DNA of 64,000 bases, from the NCBI RefSeq assembly GCF_030272615.1, contig NC_081411.1, forward strand, positions 824,778,397 through 824,842,396, given 5' to 3'. The notes beneath the pieces were generated by a model that worked only from the letters and a program-made list of their open reading frames with translations, had not been told where the DNA came from and did not search any database. Position 1 is the first letter of the stretch, and each line of letters starts with the position of its first letter. The position numbers and the translations under genes are program-made. Positions 35,051-46,891 of this stretch are shown here, piece after piece. Origin of the DNA: Cryptomeria japonica (taxonomy: Eukaryota; Streptophyta; Pinopsida; Cupressales; Cupressaceae).

Positions 35051-37075
35051 ATGAGTTTTACAACAATAAGCCCTACTTACACTATTCCCGTTAGACGAAG
35101 CCTTAGAATTAAGTCCTTCCAAGGTGTAATTACCGAGGAGATGGAACCTAATTTGAATGGCCTTTTTAACGAGGACATGGGTAATTCCTCTAATCCTCTT
35201 AATGATGAAGAAGCTCTCCATGAGGTTTCTGTAGAACAACTTTCGAAATTGGATAACAAATTTGATGATTTTCGACAATGGATGTCTCAAGAATACCCTG
35301 ATAGTCAAGCTCTTTCATTAATTGAGGGTCTAAAACGTATGGTTCAAAGTGATAAGAATGGAATTGATATTTTGCGTAGTATTGCACACATTGTGGATTC
35401 GAATGTGATGCCTATGAAGAGTTGTGCTGAAACTTTAGGTTATACACAACCTCCTACTCAAGTTAATCATTCTATTCCTTTGACAACTCCTATTGCTAGT
35501 ATACCTACTTTTACATCAAACATAATGACTACTTCAATACAAGACATTCCACCTATGATCACCAGTCATGGCGGCAATCCTTCTTCTTCAATCAACCCTC
35601 TTCCTTCATTCAATCCGACTTCCTCATTCATTCCTTCAATGAGTGTCCCTATTACATCTCCACAAATAAACATGACGTAAGGGGGCAATTCATTTAACCC
35701 TTCCATTCCTCCTTGTAGTGTTCCTCCTTTCCAATCATCTCCTATGACTAACTATCATAGTGTCCCACCACCTTACTCTCAATCAATACCTTCTTTCAAT
35801 AACATAATACCTCCATCACAATCTAACACGTCTAATATGAACTCTTCGACTGAAGCGACCATTAACAATCTTACACAAACTGTCTCTTCTTTACAGCAAC
35901 AAATTGCCTCAATGAATCAATCTAAGTCTAGTGTGCCCACATTTGATGTTGCGAGCCCACTTTCTCTTGACATTGTTCGAGCTATTCCCCCTAAAAATGT
36001 TGAAATCCCGCAATTGGAGCTTTATAATGGTAAGGGTGATCCTCTAACACATGTTAAGACCTTTCAAATAATATGTACCGATTTTTCTCATGACCAAAGG
36101 TTGCTTGCAAAACTGTTTACTAGAACATTAAGAGATAAAGCCCTACAATGGTATTGCTCGTTGCCTTCTTATTCTATTACTTCTTTCCAACAACTTGCAA
36201 ATGCTTTTATTCAACAATTTCAAAACAATAGAAGTCCTAAAGTTACTTTGATTGATTTAATGCATTGTAAACAAGGTGTTAAAGAAAAAGTGACTGATTT
36301 CATTGGTAGATATAAGCACTTGTATGCTCAGATTTCTTTTCCAGTACCTAACAATGATATTCAAAGAATCTTTATTTCTAATTTACAAAAAGATATTAGA
36401 GAAAAACTTCTATTTTTTGAGTTTACTTCTTTCCAACAATTGTGCGCAACTCTTCACAATTATCAACTGACTGTGAGTCAAATGGAACAAGCAAATCCTA
36501 TGGCTCCGAGTGATAAGGGTGATAGTAGTCAAAAACCATTTGGGAAGTTTAAACCGAACAAAGAGTCCATTAAGTTCAATGAAAACATCATCAACAACAA
36601 TGTGAATGCAGCATTAGGTGTGCCTCCTATTTCTAAGTTTTTCAAGAAAGAAAGAAAGTTTACTCTTTTGAATGAATCATTGCATAGTATTATGAATAAG
36701 TTATTGGAACAAAATGTTCTTACTCTTCCTCCTATAAAGCAAATAGATCCTACAAAGATTAATTCACCCTATTTTGATAACAAATCTTTTTGTCAATTTC
36801 ATCGTCAACCTGGGCATGATACTGAAAAATGTTTTGCTTTAAAGGGTAAAATTCAAGATTTGATTGATAATAATACTATCTCTATTTCTGGTGTGAATGA
36901 TAAAGGCAACACATCTGTAGCTCCTCCTAACCAAAATCTTAAGATTTTTACTGATCCATTACCTTCTCATACCTCTAATGTGATTGAGACTAATGATTCC
37001 TCTTTCTCACCTGATAGTCTTGTGTCTATGACTCCGAATGTGATTAACTTTATAGAGCAGCAGAAAATCCCTTAA
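35051..37075 (+). pseudogene. gag: gag of element G
   Basis: One frame with an internal TAA at 35678-35680. The first 200 codons are Pro/Ser/Thr-rich. The retrotransposon gag (capsid) domain follows at about codons 310-480: LELYNGKGDPLTHVKTFQ, ALQWYCSLPSYSITSFQQL, FIGRYKHLYAQISFPVPNN. A zinc-knuckle-like CQFHRQPGHDTEKC lies near codon 580, the CxxH..HD..C form seen in Tat-lineage gag. The product would form virus-like particles and bind the element's RNA. The frame continues through TAA at 37073-37075 into the protease-like region, so gag and protease were once fused. The internal TAA codons could each derive from CAA by one C-to-T change. Met at 35051 is the first in frame after the leader. 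Confidence 0.85.
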
Positions 37076-38464
37076 GAACCTTCCATCACATTTGATTCTA
37101 GTGAAACTATCAAGGCACCTGATGGTCCTTTATATATAGTTGTAAAAGTCAAGAATACACCTTGCCGTGGAGTGCTTATTGATCCTTCTTGCATGGTTAA
37201 TGTCATTACTGAAGAATTTCTTTTTACTTTGCAATTGAATCAAGTGAGAACAAATGTGGTTGTGAAACTATTTGATGCATTTTCTTCTCCTGTAATTGGT
37301 TCTATTACATTACCTATTGAGGTCGATAACAAATCCCTTGATGTGAGCTTTGCTATTATTCCATCGTCCGAACAATTTCGTGTGAAGCTAGGCTATCCTT
37401 GGCTATCTTCCATGAAAGCTATTGCTTCTCCTATTCACAAGTGTTTGAAATTTCCCCATAATGGTGAAATTGTTACTGTCAATCATAGTCTCTTTAAACC
37501 AGCTGAAAGAACTTCTAGCATTCCTATTGATTATTTTTGGCCTAAACAATTCAAATCTCTTCCACCGCGGAGTGATCATCTTTTCAAATCTTATCAAAAG
37601 TGGAAAAAAGATATGATCCTATCTCTAGGTGAACCTAGAACACCCAAACTTGATATTCCTATCATTCTTGAGAGGGGAGTTCTTCCTTTGAAAGATAAAA
37701 CTAATGTCTTTCCTCAAGAAGATTCCCAACCCATCCCTATGAATGTGACTATGCCTATATCTAATAAACTTCCTAAAAGTAGACCTATACCTCCTCGTCA
37801 TGATGGACTTGGTCTCCTTCCTAAACCAAATATTCCTCCCTTATATGGAGTAGTTCCTCCTCCTTCCTCTTCTCCTATTATTGAACCTAAGAGACCACAA
37901 CCTAAACACCCAAGTGATAAGGATGAGAACATTCCTCCTCAATCTTCTCAACTTCCTACTAAGACTAGATGAAATCGTTCTGCACGTGAAAGCCGACGAA
38001 AGCGTTGTCTTAGATCTTAGGTAGCTGCTTCTCAAACTTTGCAATCTCCAAAAACACCTTCAGCTAGTATTATTCCATTTTCTCCTCAGCCGAAAATTGA
38101 GCCAAAATCTCCTAAACATAAGATGCATGATGGTCTTGATCCTGTGCGAATTAAAGATCCTATTTTTATAAATCTTGATGATGATATAGATGAAAATGTT
38201 ATTCATGATGAAAATGTTACTCCTCTTTCTTCTGATAGTGAATATGAATATGTTGATGTTGATAACCATTTATCTAACGAATTTTCTAAAGCACTTATCC
38301 TAGCTCCTAGACAAGAACAACATAGCTTGGAACATGAACACAGCCCTTGTTTGGATCTCGTGATAGCTCCATCTATTGTGTTGGATGTTCCTCCTCTAGC
38401 GTGTTTCCTACCTTCCCGAAATATTGATCAGCAAGATCGAGGGGTGGATGATGTGCTAGACTAG
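37076..38464 (+). pseudogene. Protease-like region and proline-rich tail of element G
   Basis: This continues the gag frame. Retropepsin-like features are GVLIDPSCMVNVIT at about 37168-37210, followed by the flap-side and ILG-like part FRVKLGYPWLSSMKAIA (37378-37425) and HKCLKFPHNG. The catalytic triad D-(T/S)-G reads D-P-S, so the usual glycine is missing and activity is doubtful. After 37600 the frame becomes Pro/Lys-rich (IPPRHDGLGLLPKPNIPP) and continues past TGA (37970) and TAG (near 38018) to TAG at 38464. HDGLG is reminiscent of G-patch-type text but is too short to call. No reverse transcriptase follows. Confidence 0.7.
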
Positions 38465-39173
38465 TTCATTAGCATAGCAGACTCTCTCCTCCTCTCTTGA
38501 TCTCTTTTGTTACTTCTTCTATGTGTTATTATCATTCTTCTATTTGTTGTCCTTAGTGTTGTCTAATTGAGGACGATGCAAAGCATTGAGATCTCTCTTG
38601 GTCTCTCTCATGTTGATTCAAAAGACACATGTGTTCCCTTCTTCTAGGTGACCTTCCTTGATTGGGGAATGAAGAACAATTATGCATACATACATATGAT
38701 ATACATGAATTATCATACAGCATACTAACCCCGAGGGAAGCAAAGTCACCTTGTGCTTTGTGTTTTGTGTCTATTATCCTTGGGTTTATCTCACACTTGG
38801 GGGTTAAATCTTTGTGATAACGTCCTCCTTTCCCTTCTCATTTCTTATGTGTATCACTACCTTAAAGTAATCACCCCCGATGAGGTGTGTGCGATCACTT
38901 TAACGTAGGGGGGTATACACCCCGTTCATATCTTTTCAAGATACTTGAAAATTTCTTGGCGAATTTAGCTTTGCCTTGGAAATTTTTGGTATTTTTCTTG
39001 CATGACTCATAGTGAGGGAACCTTACTACTGACAGTCATGGTTCTCCTCATGATCTTCCCTTTTACTTTGTCAATCGAAGTCGTAAGATCCTTAGTCCAT
39101 TGGGGGCTTGGTGTATCTTGCCTCGTTGACATGGTGAAAGTCTTTCAATGTTGTTTCCTTGTACTTTACCGAA
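38465..39173 (+). other. 3' untranslated part of G
   Basis: No coding sequence is recognised. The ORF at 39002-39229 runs into the LTR and is discounted. Confidence 0.65.
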
Positions 39174-39216
39174 AGTATGGGCGTACGCTTATACTCCCGC
39201 TAAAGTGGGGGCTAAA
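39174..39216 (+). promoter_or_regulatory. Hairpin plus polypurine tract of element G
   Basis: AGTATGGGCGT and ACGCTTATACT (39174-39195) are complementary apart from two G-T pairs. The polypurine tract TAAAGTGGGGGCTAAA (39201-39216) follows within six bases and abuts the 3' LTR. Confidence 0.7.
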
Positions 39217-40469
39217 TGTAGCGTCCTAAAATTGTGACACTTGCAATTTTGACTGCATTTGGGTCTTCACGATGGTGGTGCAACGTTGAGCCTGAATGGA
39301 GACCCTGAAACCCATTTGCGACATCAAAAACTGCATATTTCTACACCTTGGCCTGATCCTTCCTTGCACCCTGCTATCCCGGGAGGTGGGACCATGGCGC
39401 CCAGCGCCCTGGTCCTTCAGGACCATGGCACCTAGCACCCTGGTCCCCCAGGACCATGGTGCCCAACGCCCTGGTCCCTTGCCCTATTTTGGGCCCGGTC
39501 TCTTGTTGGGCATCGGGTCTTTAAGTTTGCAATCCGGAAAACAATGCTTCTAGGTCGGCCTAAGGTCAGAAAAATCAGTCTCTCAACCCTAATTGACAAG
39601 TATATAAACTACTTTTCCTCTTCTAGAAAGGGAGGAAGAAAATAAGCAAGAGCAAGACGTGGAAGCGATATTCAAACATTCAAACATTCAAGCATTCAAG
39701 CATTCCTTCAAGCAATTGAGCATTCTAAGTCTCCATTCAAGGCTAGGTGTTGCATTCAAAGACAAGGATTCAACCATTGAAGAGGAGATCATTTACAACA
39801 TACAACATCATTACACCTTCGCATGTAAGAATACAAACATTCTTACAACAAGGTATCAGTACTTGTTTACATTACAAACATTTACATTTACAGCATTCTC
39901 ATTTCTTGGTTAATTCCAAAACCGGGGTTTGACCTAAAGGCAAACCCCTAATCCCTAACCTCCCAATCATCCTCTCTTTTCTGTGTGTAGGTTGCAGGTA
40001 TGCGGCTGTAATTGAAGATCTGGAATCCTTGTGCAGAGACGAACAGATCCCCCTTCGTTTCGCGGATTTTTCGGAGGACTGTGTGCACTCCGGGCGCCAT
40101 TGTCCCATCAACTTTCGCTCAAATTTGCAGGACAACATTGTCTCGACATTTTACTGCTAATTCTAGGTCTGTAGCTTCATCCTGTGTCCCTATCTCTGTT
40201 TACAAGCGAATCTTTCTTACTTTTACATGCATCCCTAGTTCAATCATTCTATCTACATTCTTTACAAAAGAGGGTATCCTTGATGTCTTAACCCTTGAAA
40301 CTCATTTAGAATCCAGTCTTGCATTGTGTGAGATTGGATCTTGTGGGTTTCAACCCCTCTTTTGAATGTAAAGTCTCTCCTAAGTGAAAACCGTCAACCC
40401 TAGTGACCTCCTTTCTCTCTCCTTGGAGTGGGGGGAAACACCTAGGGTTCGATTTTTTTCCGCTTTACA
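39217..40469 (+). mobile_element. 3' LTR of element G
   Basis: This 1253-bp copy of the 5' LTR lacks insertion E. It starts TGTAGCGTCC and ends GCTTTACA, followed by CAAAT. The hairpin triplet is at 39389-39477. Confidence 0.95.
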
Positions 40470-40474
40470 CAAAT

Positions 40475-42519
40475 AAATGAGGACTTTCAAAGAATAATAG
40501 TTACATTTACAAATATGTTTCTACAACAAATAACTCCAGCCACATCTACATGTCCTATTCTTTTCTTCCAACAACCTGCAATAAATCAAAAGCTATGACC
40601 ATGGAGTGCTCACCTCCCAGCCTAGGCTAACTAGTAGCCACCCCCGAGCTTGGAGAACCAAGCCCTAGATAGGTAACACACATGCAAACAAAATAAACAA
40701 GGGAAAACAATCACAAACATATTCCCATCATAGGGCTACACTACACCACACAATGTGATGTCTATACACGGGTGGTAGTGGACCAAATACCCCGAGGAGA
40801 CTGAAAGTATGGTAAAACTCAAGGCCACTTCATGGAAAACAATGATAAATCATAAGTATAACAACCCCACAACCTTATGCCCCCCAAGACATTCATGCCT
40901 TATTTACCTCCTTATGACCCCCAAATGCATAAACAAGCCATGCAGCAAGGGTTACATAGGAATCCCTTGAGATCACTCTCTTAACGAGAGCCTCTCACTT
41001 GAGGGCTGTCAAACTTCCACCATCCACAAGACCATCCTCTCTCCCAAGAGTAGGAGGTCTTGGTTACTCCCAAAACACAGAAAATACACAAGAGTAAAAT
41101 GTATGACACAAATTAAATTTTCATAGGGGAAAATACAAGAACAAGCCTTTTCCATACAAGCAATTCCTTTCAACATAACATGTAATATAAAAACAATACA
41201 AGAGAAATTTAACCAACCTTCAACTGCCCAAAGGAATGCTAGATTAGTTGAGGATGAGCAGCCCAAATCCACAATCCCTTGCTTCTCTACACATAGCCAA
41301 ATTCCAAAAAACCAAATCTATCTTTTCTTTCAAAAATTCCTATCTCCAAAAATGGAGAGAGGGTGATTACTCGCAAAATCTCTCATTCTTGCCTAGAAAG
41401 GCCTCAGTGAGAGTTCTCACAGGTTTCTAAAATTGAAAAAGGAAAAGTCAGAAAAAGATCCAAAAAGGATCTCTCATAAAAAAGGAAAGTTAACAACTTA
41501 GGTGATGCCTTCTAATTTTCAATTTTCGCTCAACTTAGGAAATCCACTTTTTAGGGTGTCTAAATGGTCACATGGGAGTTGAAATATGCCTAAAATTACT
41601 CCTAACCCTTAGGTATACCTTATGGGATTTAGGAAACACTCTTAAACTACCCCTAGGTGTCCATTTAACCCCTTTTAAACCCCTTTGAAGTTAATTTTCG
41701 GGTCAAACTTAAGTTGACCACCCCAAAGATTCTCTTCCCAAGGTAATTATGAAATCACATTAAATTAATTGAAAAAGCTATGGTTAAACAACTCTCTCCA
41801 AGAGACAATTTAAAAAAACCAAAACATAAATCAACACATGTGTGAAGTGACACAATAAAAATACTTTTACAAAATTATACATGAAATCTTGTCTCTTGTT
41901 GGATTTACACAAATAAATAAATTCAATCTAACACACATGCAACATCCACTTTTACAAATAAAATACTATACAAACGGGGTGTTGTCTCTCCAAATAGACA
42001 AACCTTGGTTTTACGAACGTACATAGGTCTAGGTTTGGTTCTCCATAATATTTCCATGGTCACATGGATAATTTTTTTGCACATCTCAATTACACATTAG
42101 TAATTTCAAATAACCTCATATAATATAAAATACATGAATAAGAATACACATCAAACACTCTACATACAATATACACTTAAACAATCAATACACCTTATAC
42201 CCAAATAAATCCACATAAGCAATTATCATAATTCTCATAATTTTGATCCAAACATAAAACATTCATCCTATTTCTATCATCATAGTAAAGTCCTACAAAT
42301 CCAATAATGACATATATCATCTCAAATTTATCCTATTCTAGAATCATGTAGAGTTCTATATCATAAAGCATATAAATGAAGCATCAACATATAGCAATGT
42401 TATCCAAATCATGGAATCATATAAGTTCTAAATCCATAATGCATAAAAATAAAGCATCCATAATAGTCTCAACATAAAAATCACTGAAATGCTAGACTGA
42501 GTCGGGGTGGGGCTTCACA
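40475..42519 (-). mobile_element. Distal part of element D
   Basis: This is non-coding AT-rich sequence ending GGGGTGGGGCTTCACA. ORFs at 41009-41430 show no domain. TCCCAGCCTAGGCTAAC at 40616 is a small palindrome (AGCCTAGGCT). Confidence 0.7.
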
Positions 42520-42719
42520 AAAAGACTTGATAAAATTTCAAATTTCCTAATGCATCTTTAGCTATGCAGATTTTTTTTGAATTAAGTACATGATAGAATA
42601 GGAACTGTTAAGATTTAACCTTTGATAGAATCCAGTCCCTTCATACCTTTACCGATTAATTTGGAATAGGTGCACTTAACTCGGTAGGTAAGGTGCTTTC
42701 TTCATTTGACACAATTTCC

Positions 42720-44056
42720 TTCTTTCTCTAAATCATCTGTAATTTGTCTTTTATTTCCTCAGTGACTCCTCTGGGTTGATCTCTGCAATCTCTAGCCAAG
42801 TGTCCAACTTTGTGACAATGAAAACATGTCATACAAGGATTTCTTCATGATCTTCGGTTGTTCATTCCAAACCTTATAAATCAGTTGGCACTTATATGTC
42901 CATATCTTCCACAACATTCACACCATATCCTTGTTTCGTAATCCCATGGTACTGCAGAATATTGTCGGTAAGGATCTGTGTGAGTTCGGTAGCCTCTAGT
43001 ATTTGCTCGGTGTGCAAACCACATATAGTTCTTTTTCTTAAACCAACACTTCTCGGTACTATGTCCATATCTATTGCAGTTTTTATAAAATCCTTTGAAT
43101 TTTGCCTTCTGATAATTGCTAACAGACTTTGTCCTACATTGGTTAGATGTGTGACCATACTTATTGCAATTGTTACAATAATCATTAGACTTAGTGACAT
43201 TTGGTTGCTTACCTTTTCTGATTTGGCACATATTAGCAGTATGTCCTTGTTTTCCATAGTAGTTGCAAATAGGCTTCTTTCCTTTGATGTTCTTCTTGTT
43301 TCCAGCTTGCTTTGATGATTCTCCTCTTTCGGTAGTGTGGATTCCCTTCTCAGTACAGTCTTTTCCTTTGTAATCGAGTCCTGCTTCTTTGTTGGGTCTT
43401 CTTGTATTCAGTTGCTCATCCAACATCTTTGATGCTTCATAACTCTTCTTCAATGTTTCTTTGGATTTATTCTCTATTTCAAGTTCATCGGTCAATCTTG
43501 ATACTTCAAATTTCAATGCTTGATTCTCATTATCCTTCAAATTTGCTTCATGATGTGCATAACCCAATTGATCTGACAAATTACTTTGAATTCCAGTTAA
43601 CCTTGTGTTTTCATCATTCTTTTCAGATACTAATGCTTCAAGCTGTTGTTTTTCTCTTTCTAGATCTCTTACTTTCTTCTCTGCTGTCCTTAATGCATCA
43701 AGATTCTCAGTCATTTGTGTGCTGAAATATTCATGTCCTCTTTTCATTGCTTTTAGCTGATCAGTTAGTGCTTTGTTCTTTTCTTTCAGTTCTCCAATCA
43801 TCTCTTCAGTCTCTTCAGATATACTGTTCTCAGATGATGTTTCAATTTGTTCCAGTAGTTCTTAAGAGTCCTGTAAATCATCAGATAATCTTCTTCTAAC
43901 TTTCAATGATTTTTGCATTTGTCTTTGCATGTTTGCAATCACTTGATTAGCATGATCTAACTCTTCTTGTAAATACACAATTCTTTGAGATTGTTTATAG
44001 CCTTCCATTGATAACATATTTTTCTTTAGGTTGTTAAACCCTTTTCCAAGATTCAA
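42720..44056 (-). pseudogene. gag: gag remnant of element C: coiled coil and zinc knuckles
   Basis: One frame starts beside the primer site (Met at 44056) and runs to about 42720, broken by TAA at 43862 and by TGA codons near 42881 and 42857. The first 260 codons are coiled coil (YLQEELDHANQVIANMQRQM; IGELKEKNKALTDQLKAMK; VRDLEREKQQLEALVSEKN). A row of five knuckle-like motifs follows: CNYYGKQGHTANMC (third position Cys lost), CNNCNKYGHTSNQC (intact), FYKNCNRYGHSTEKC (first Cys shifted), CECCGRYGHISAN (last Cys lost at a stop) and CFHCHKVGHLARDC (intact). The Copia capsid domain normally upstream is absent, and coding text begins directly at the primer site, so the leader and capsid were deleted. 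Confidence 0.8.
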
Positions 44057-44068
44057 GCTCTAATACGA
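44057..44068 (-). promoter_or_regulatory. Degenerate initiator-Met primer-binding site of C
   Basis: The minus strand reads TCGTATTAGAGC, 10 of 12 identical to TGGTATCAGAGC, the plant initiator-Met site. It lies two bases from the 5' LTR. Confidence 0.85.
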
Positions 44069-44070
44069 AT

Positions 44071-45269
44071 TGTTAGGCCCAATATGGAAAGCTAATGTAC
44101 TGAGAGGGGAGGGGTGAATCAATACTTCAAAACTTTTCTTCAATAATATCTTTACTATTATGCATAAACCACAAACTGCTGTAACATAACATAAAGCTGA
44201 AACAAATAAATAACAATCATACATGATTCACTCCATAACACATATATTTTGGTTACGCAGAAACTCTTAGTTAGAGAGAAAAACTGCGATGGGGATGGCA
44301 CCCACAACTTCACTACTGCAATAATAAAGAGTGCTCGGTTAGAGCTACATGTTCAGCTATTTCTGATAGCTTACCCTGTTAGGAGTATCAAGATCGTTAG
44401 ATCTACCTTGCTAAAGGATTTTACAACACTTATTCTAAATGCTGCACCTAGTTAAAGGCTTTACAATTTATAGACTTTGTTAGAGTCTTTTACCCTATTA
44501 AAGGTTTCTCTTACAACTTCAAAATATTACAATAGAATCTTTACAAATATCTGCAACTTTACATCTGGAATGTTATAGAAGATTCTATGTGCTCAAAATG
44601 AGATTACCTTGCTTATAGCATACCTCGGTAACCCATAAAGTAACTCGGTAAACCCATTTGTTTACTCTGTTCTTTGACTGTTCTCTGAAATATTTCTCGG
44701 TGACCTCTGTGTCTCTGACAGTCTCAGTACTCAGTGCTTTCCCATGATTTTGCTTTTCACATATGTCTGTCTTCATACTCATACACACATACCTCAATCA
44801 TATCTTTCTGATCCTAATCCATGCTGTATAAATAGATCTCTTATGTCAATGATCTAGTTCATTGCTTCGATCTTACAAACTTGATTTATTGAATGAATAA
44901 CCATACAAAATATTTTATTGGTTAGATGACCTCAAAATCATACACAATCCTTAAGTGCAATTTCCAATGTGATAACGGTTCTTTTGCTCCTCGATCTTGT
45001 AACACATTTCCACATAAGTGTCTAGGTTCAATGAATCTGGTAAAACATTTCACTTGATGTATATCAACTTGGTGTATCATTATTGCTACTTGGTAGACAT
45101 ACAGTGTTACTTAGTAGATAGCTCGGTGTATACTAGGCTCTGTGACTACTTTCTTCTATAACCGACTGCTATGTGCATACCGACTGAATGTTTCGGTAGT
45201 AGTAACCAACTAGAGTATATAGAATGACTTTGGATATAAAACTAATGGCAACTATAATAAGTAGTAACA
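44071..45269 (-). mobile_element. 5' LTR of element C
   Basis: This 1199-bp partner of 21854-23036 is TGTTAGGCCC..GTAGTAACA in plus orientation and is followed by the ATATC duplication. Confidence 0.94.
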
Positions 45270-45274
45270 ATATC

Positions 45275-45822
45275 TATCACCAAGTTCATTTTAAACACTA
45301 AACTAAGTGTTCCTATGATAACCCTTGCATAAGATATAATAGTTCATCCAATCACATAAGAGCGGTTAGTATCAACACTAAACCACTTAACACTAACCTA
45401 GATTTATGCATTTCTTTTTATTACATTTGATTACATTACATCAATATCCCTAAGGAGTGTCCAAAATTCAATAGTAATGATACAAATTCAATGATGTCCA
45501 ATGATACATATCGTCTACTAATACATCAACTAAATCATGGAATACGAGATGCTGGAAAGAAGATACAAGGTTCATTTGACACACATGAACATGTCCATCA
45601 GTCCCTAATGGAGGTTGGCAACAACCACTCAATTATGTGGAACCATTAGGTCCACCCCACCATGCTTTGGAGATAGGCACAAGGCCCCACACAACACAAG
45701 AAAACTATACTAACAAAACGAACATCCATGGAAACACAAAAGATACACATGGATAGACAAGACTCACAACAAGGTTTCACCAGAGGCTTCTATACACAAC
45801 CACATAGACTAGGGTCCTAGGA
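45275..45822. other. Unassigned flank between C and the leader of B
   Basis: There is no ORF. It is the continuation of the sequence cut at 21853 by element C. It does not resemble the LTR at 61599, so it is not the expected 5' LTR of B. It may be the rest of the LTR-like piece that starts at 21583. Confidence 0.4.
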
Positions 45823-45889
45823 TGAACCCGACGTGAATCCAAGCACCCAAAACAGTCTTTTTAAAAACTAACAAACATGTTTGAATGTT

Positions 45890-46150
45890 GAACTTGACAC
45901 ACAAGTCACGCTTTAGCGCTTTTGATCACGTTGTAGCACTATTGCAACTTGTTATTCTAGTGCTATTGTCTTTATAATAGCATTATTGTCTCAAGTTTAG
46001 CACTATTGTACTTATTTTAGCGCTTTTGTGCCTGTTTTAGCACTATTGCATTTGCTGTCAAAATTTTACTTTTAGTGTTGTTGTGTCTGTATTAGTGCGT
46101 TTGTGTTAAATAGCACTTCTGTTCAAACACAGAGTGACGCTATTGTAATA
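45890..46150 (+). repeat. Degenerate AGCACTATTG / AGCGCTTTTG repeats in leader of B
   Basis: About ten variants of TTTAGC(A/G)CT(A/T)TTG are spaced 15-35 bases apart. The reverse complement of the same motif is repeated at 60730-61035. Confidence 0.8.
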
Positions 46151-46229
46151 GAACATTGTAAAAAAGACCTTGTAACCAAAAAAATTGAAATTTGTTAGGC
46201 TTGTGGAAGCCCACCATAAATTCGGTTTT

Positions 46230-46520
46230 TCCTAACTATTCGTTTCTTGTGCAGGTGTTTGAAACTAACCATTTTTGTTGCTAAAAGTTAAAATTTTTTC
46301 CATTTTGGTGCTCTAAAATTTGAACAAAACTAGTTTATTTTCTTGCAAGATTAGGATCATTTGCATTTGGTGCTCTAAAAATTGAACACAACAAATTTAC
46401 TTCCTTGCAAGTTAGGTTCATTTTTTTTGGTGCTTAAAAACAAGACAAGACAAATTTCTTTCTTGCATCAAAATAAAATTTCACAATCCACACTTCCATT
46501 TTGGTGCAAATAAAATTCAC
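46230..46520 (+). repeat. About 70-bp repeats with TTTGGTGCTCTAAAA core, leader of B
   Basis: Three to four diverged units carry TTTGGTGCTCTAAAA, TTGAACAAAAC, TTCTTGCAAG. The core is shared with the leader of A (12640-12895). Confidence 0.7.
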
Positions 46521-46856
46521 AATCAACTTGTTTCAATTGTGCAAGCGAATTACTTCAAGCAAACGTGTTTTTTATTAAGTTGACCAGGATTTCATTTTCC
46601 TAGTTACTTAAACATATTGCCTTTGAAGTTAAAAAGAACATCATGGTTGTTGGAGCAACATCTCCAAATTAGATAGAAAATCATTGTAATGACAAGTTAA
46701 AAAGAACCAGTGCTTTTCGTGTTTGGCATGCTTGTACACACTATCCTCTCCCTTGGCTTTCGTGGTCCTAGGTGCAAGAGAAAAGTGTTAGTAACACTCA
46801 AATTTTTATCTTTTTAAGAGAGGCCTGCCAAGAGACACATCACTCTTGGGAACAAC

Positions 46857-46891
46857 CTCGCGCGGTAAATCCTTCGAGCCACTATATAAAT
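46857..46891 (+). promoter_or_regulatory. Conserved leader block with TATA-like sequence (B)
   Basis: It is the counterpart of 13171-13203: CTCGCGCGGT, then TTCGAGCCACTATATAAAT. Confidence 0.45.

Larger units (their letters stand above)
29139..40469 (+). mobile_element. Element G: Ty3/gypsy element with gag-protease only
   Basis: CAAAT duplications (29134-29138 and 40470-40474) bound a complete element. The LTRs are 29139-33862 (with insertion E) and 39217-40469. A primer site follows at 33867 and a polypurine tract lies at 39201-39216. The 5.35-kb internal part has one reading frame (35051-38464) encoding gag and a protease-like region and then stops. No reverse transcriptase, RNase H or integrase lies anywhere between the LTRs, so G is non-autonomous. 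Confidence 0.95.
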
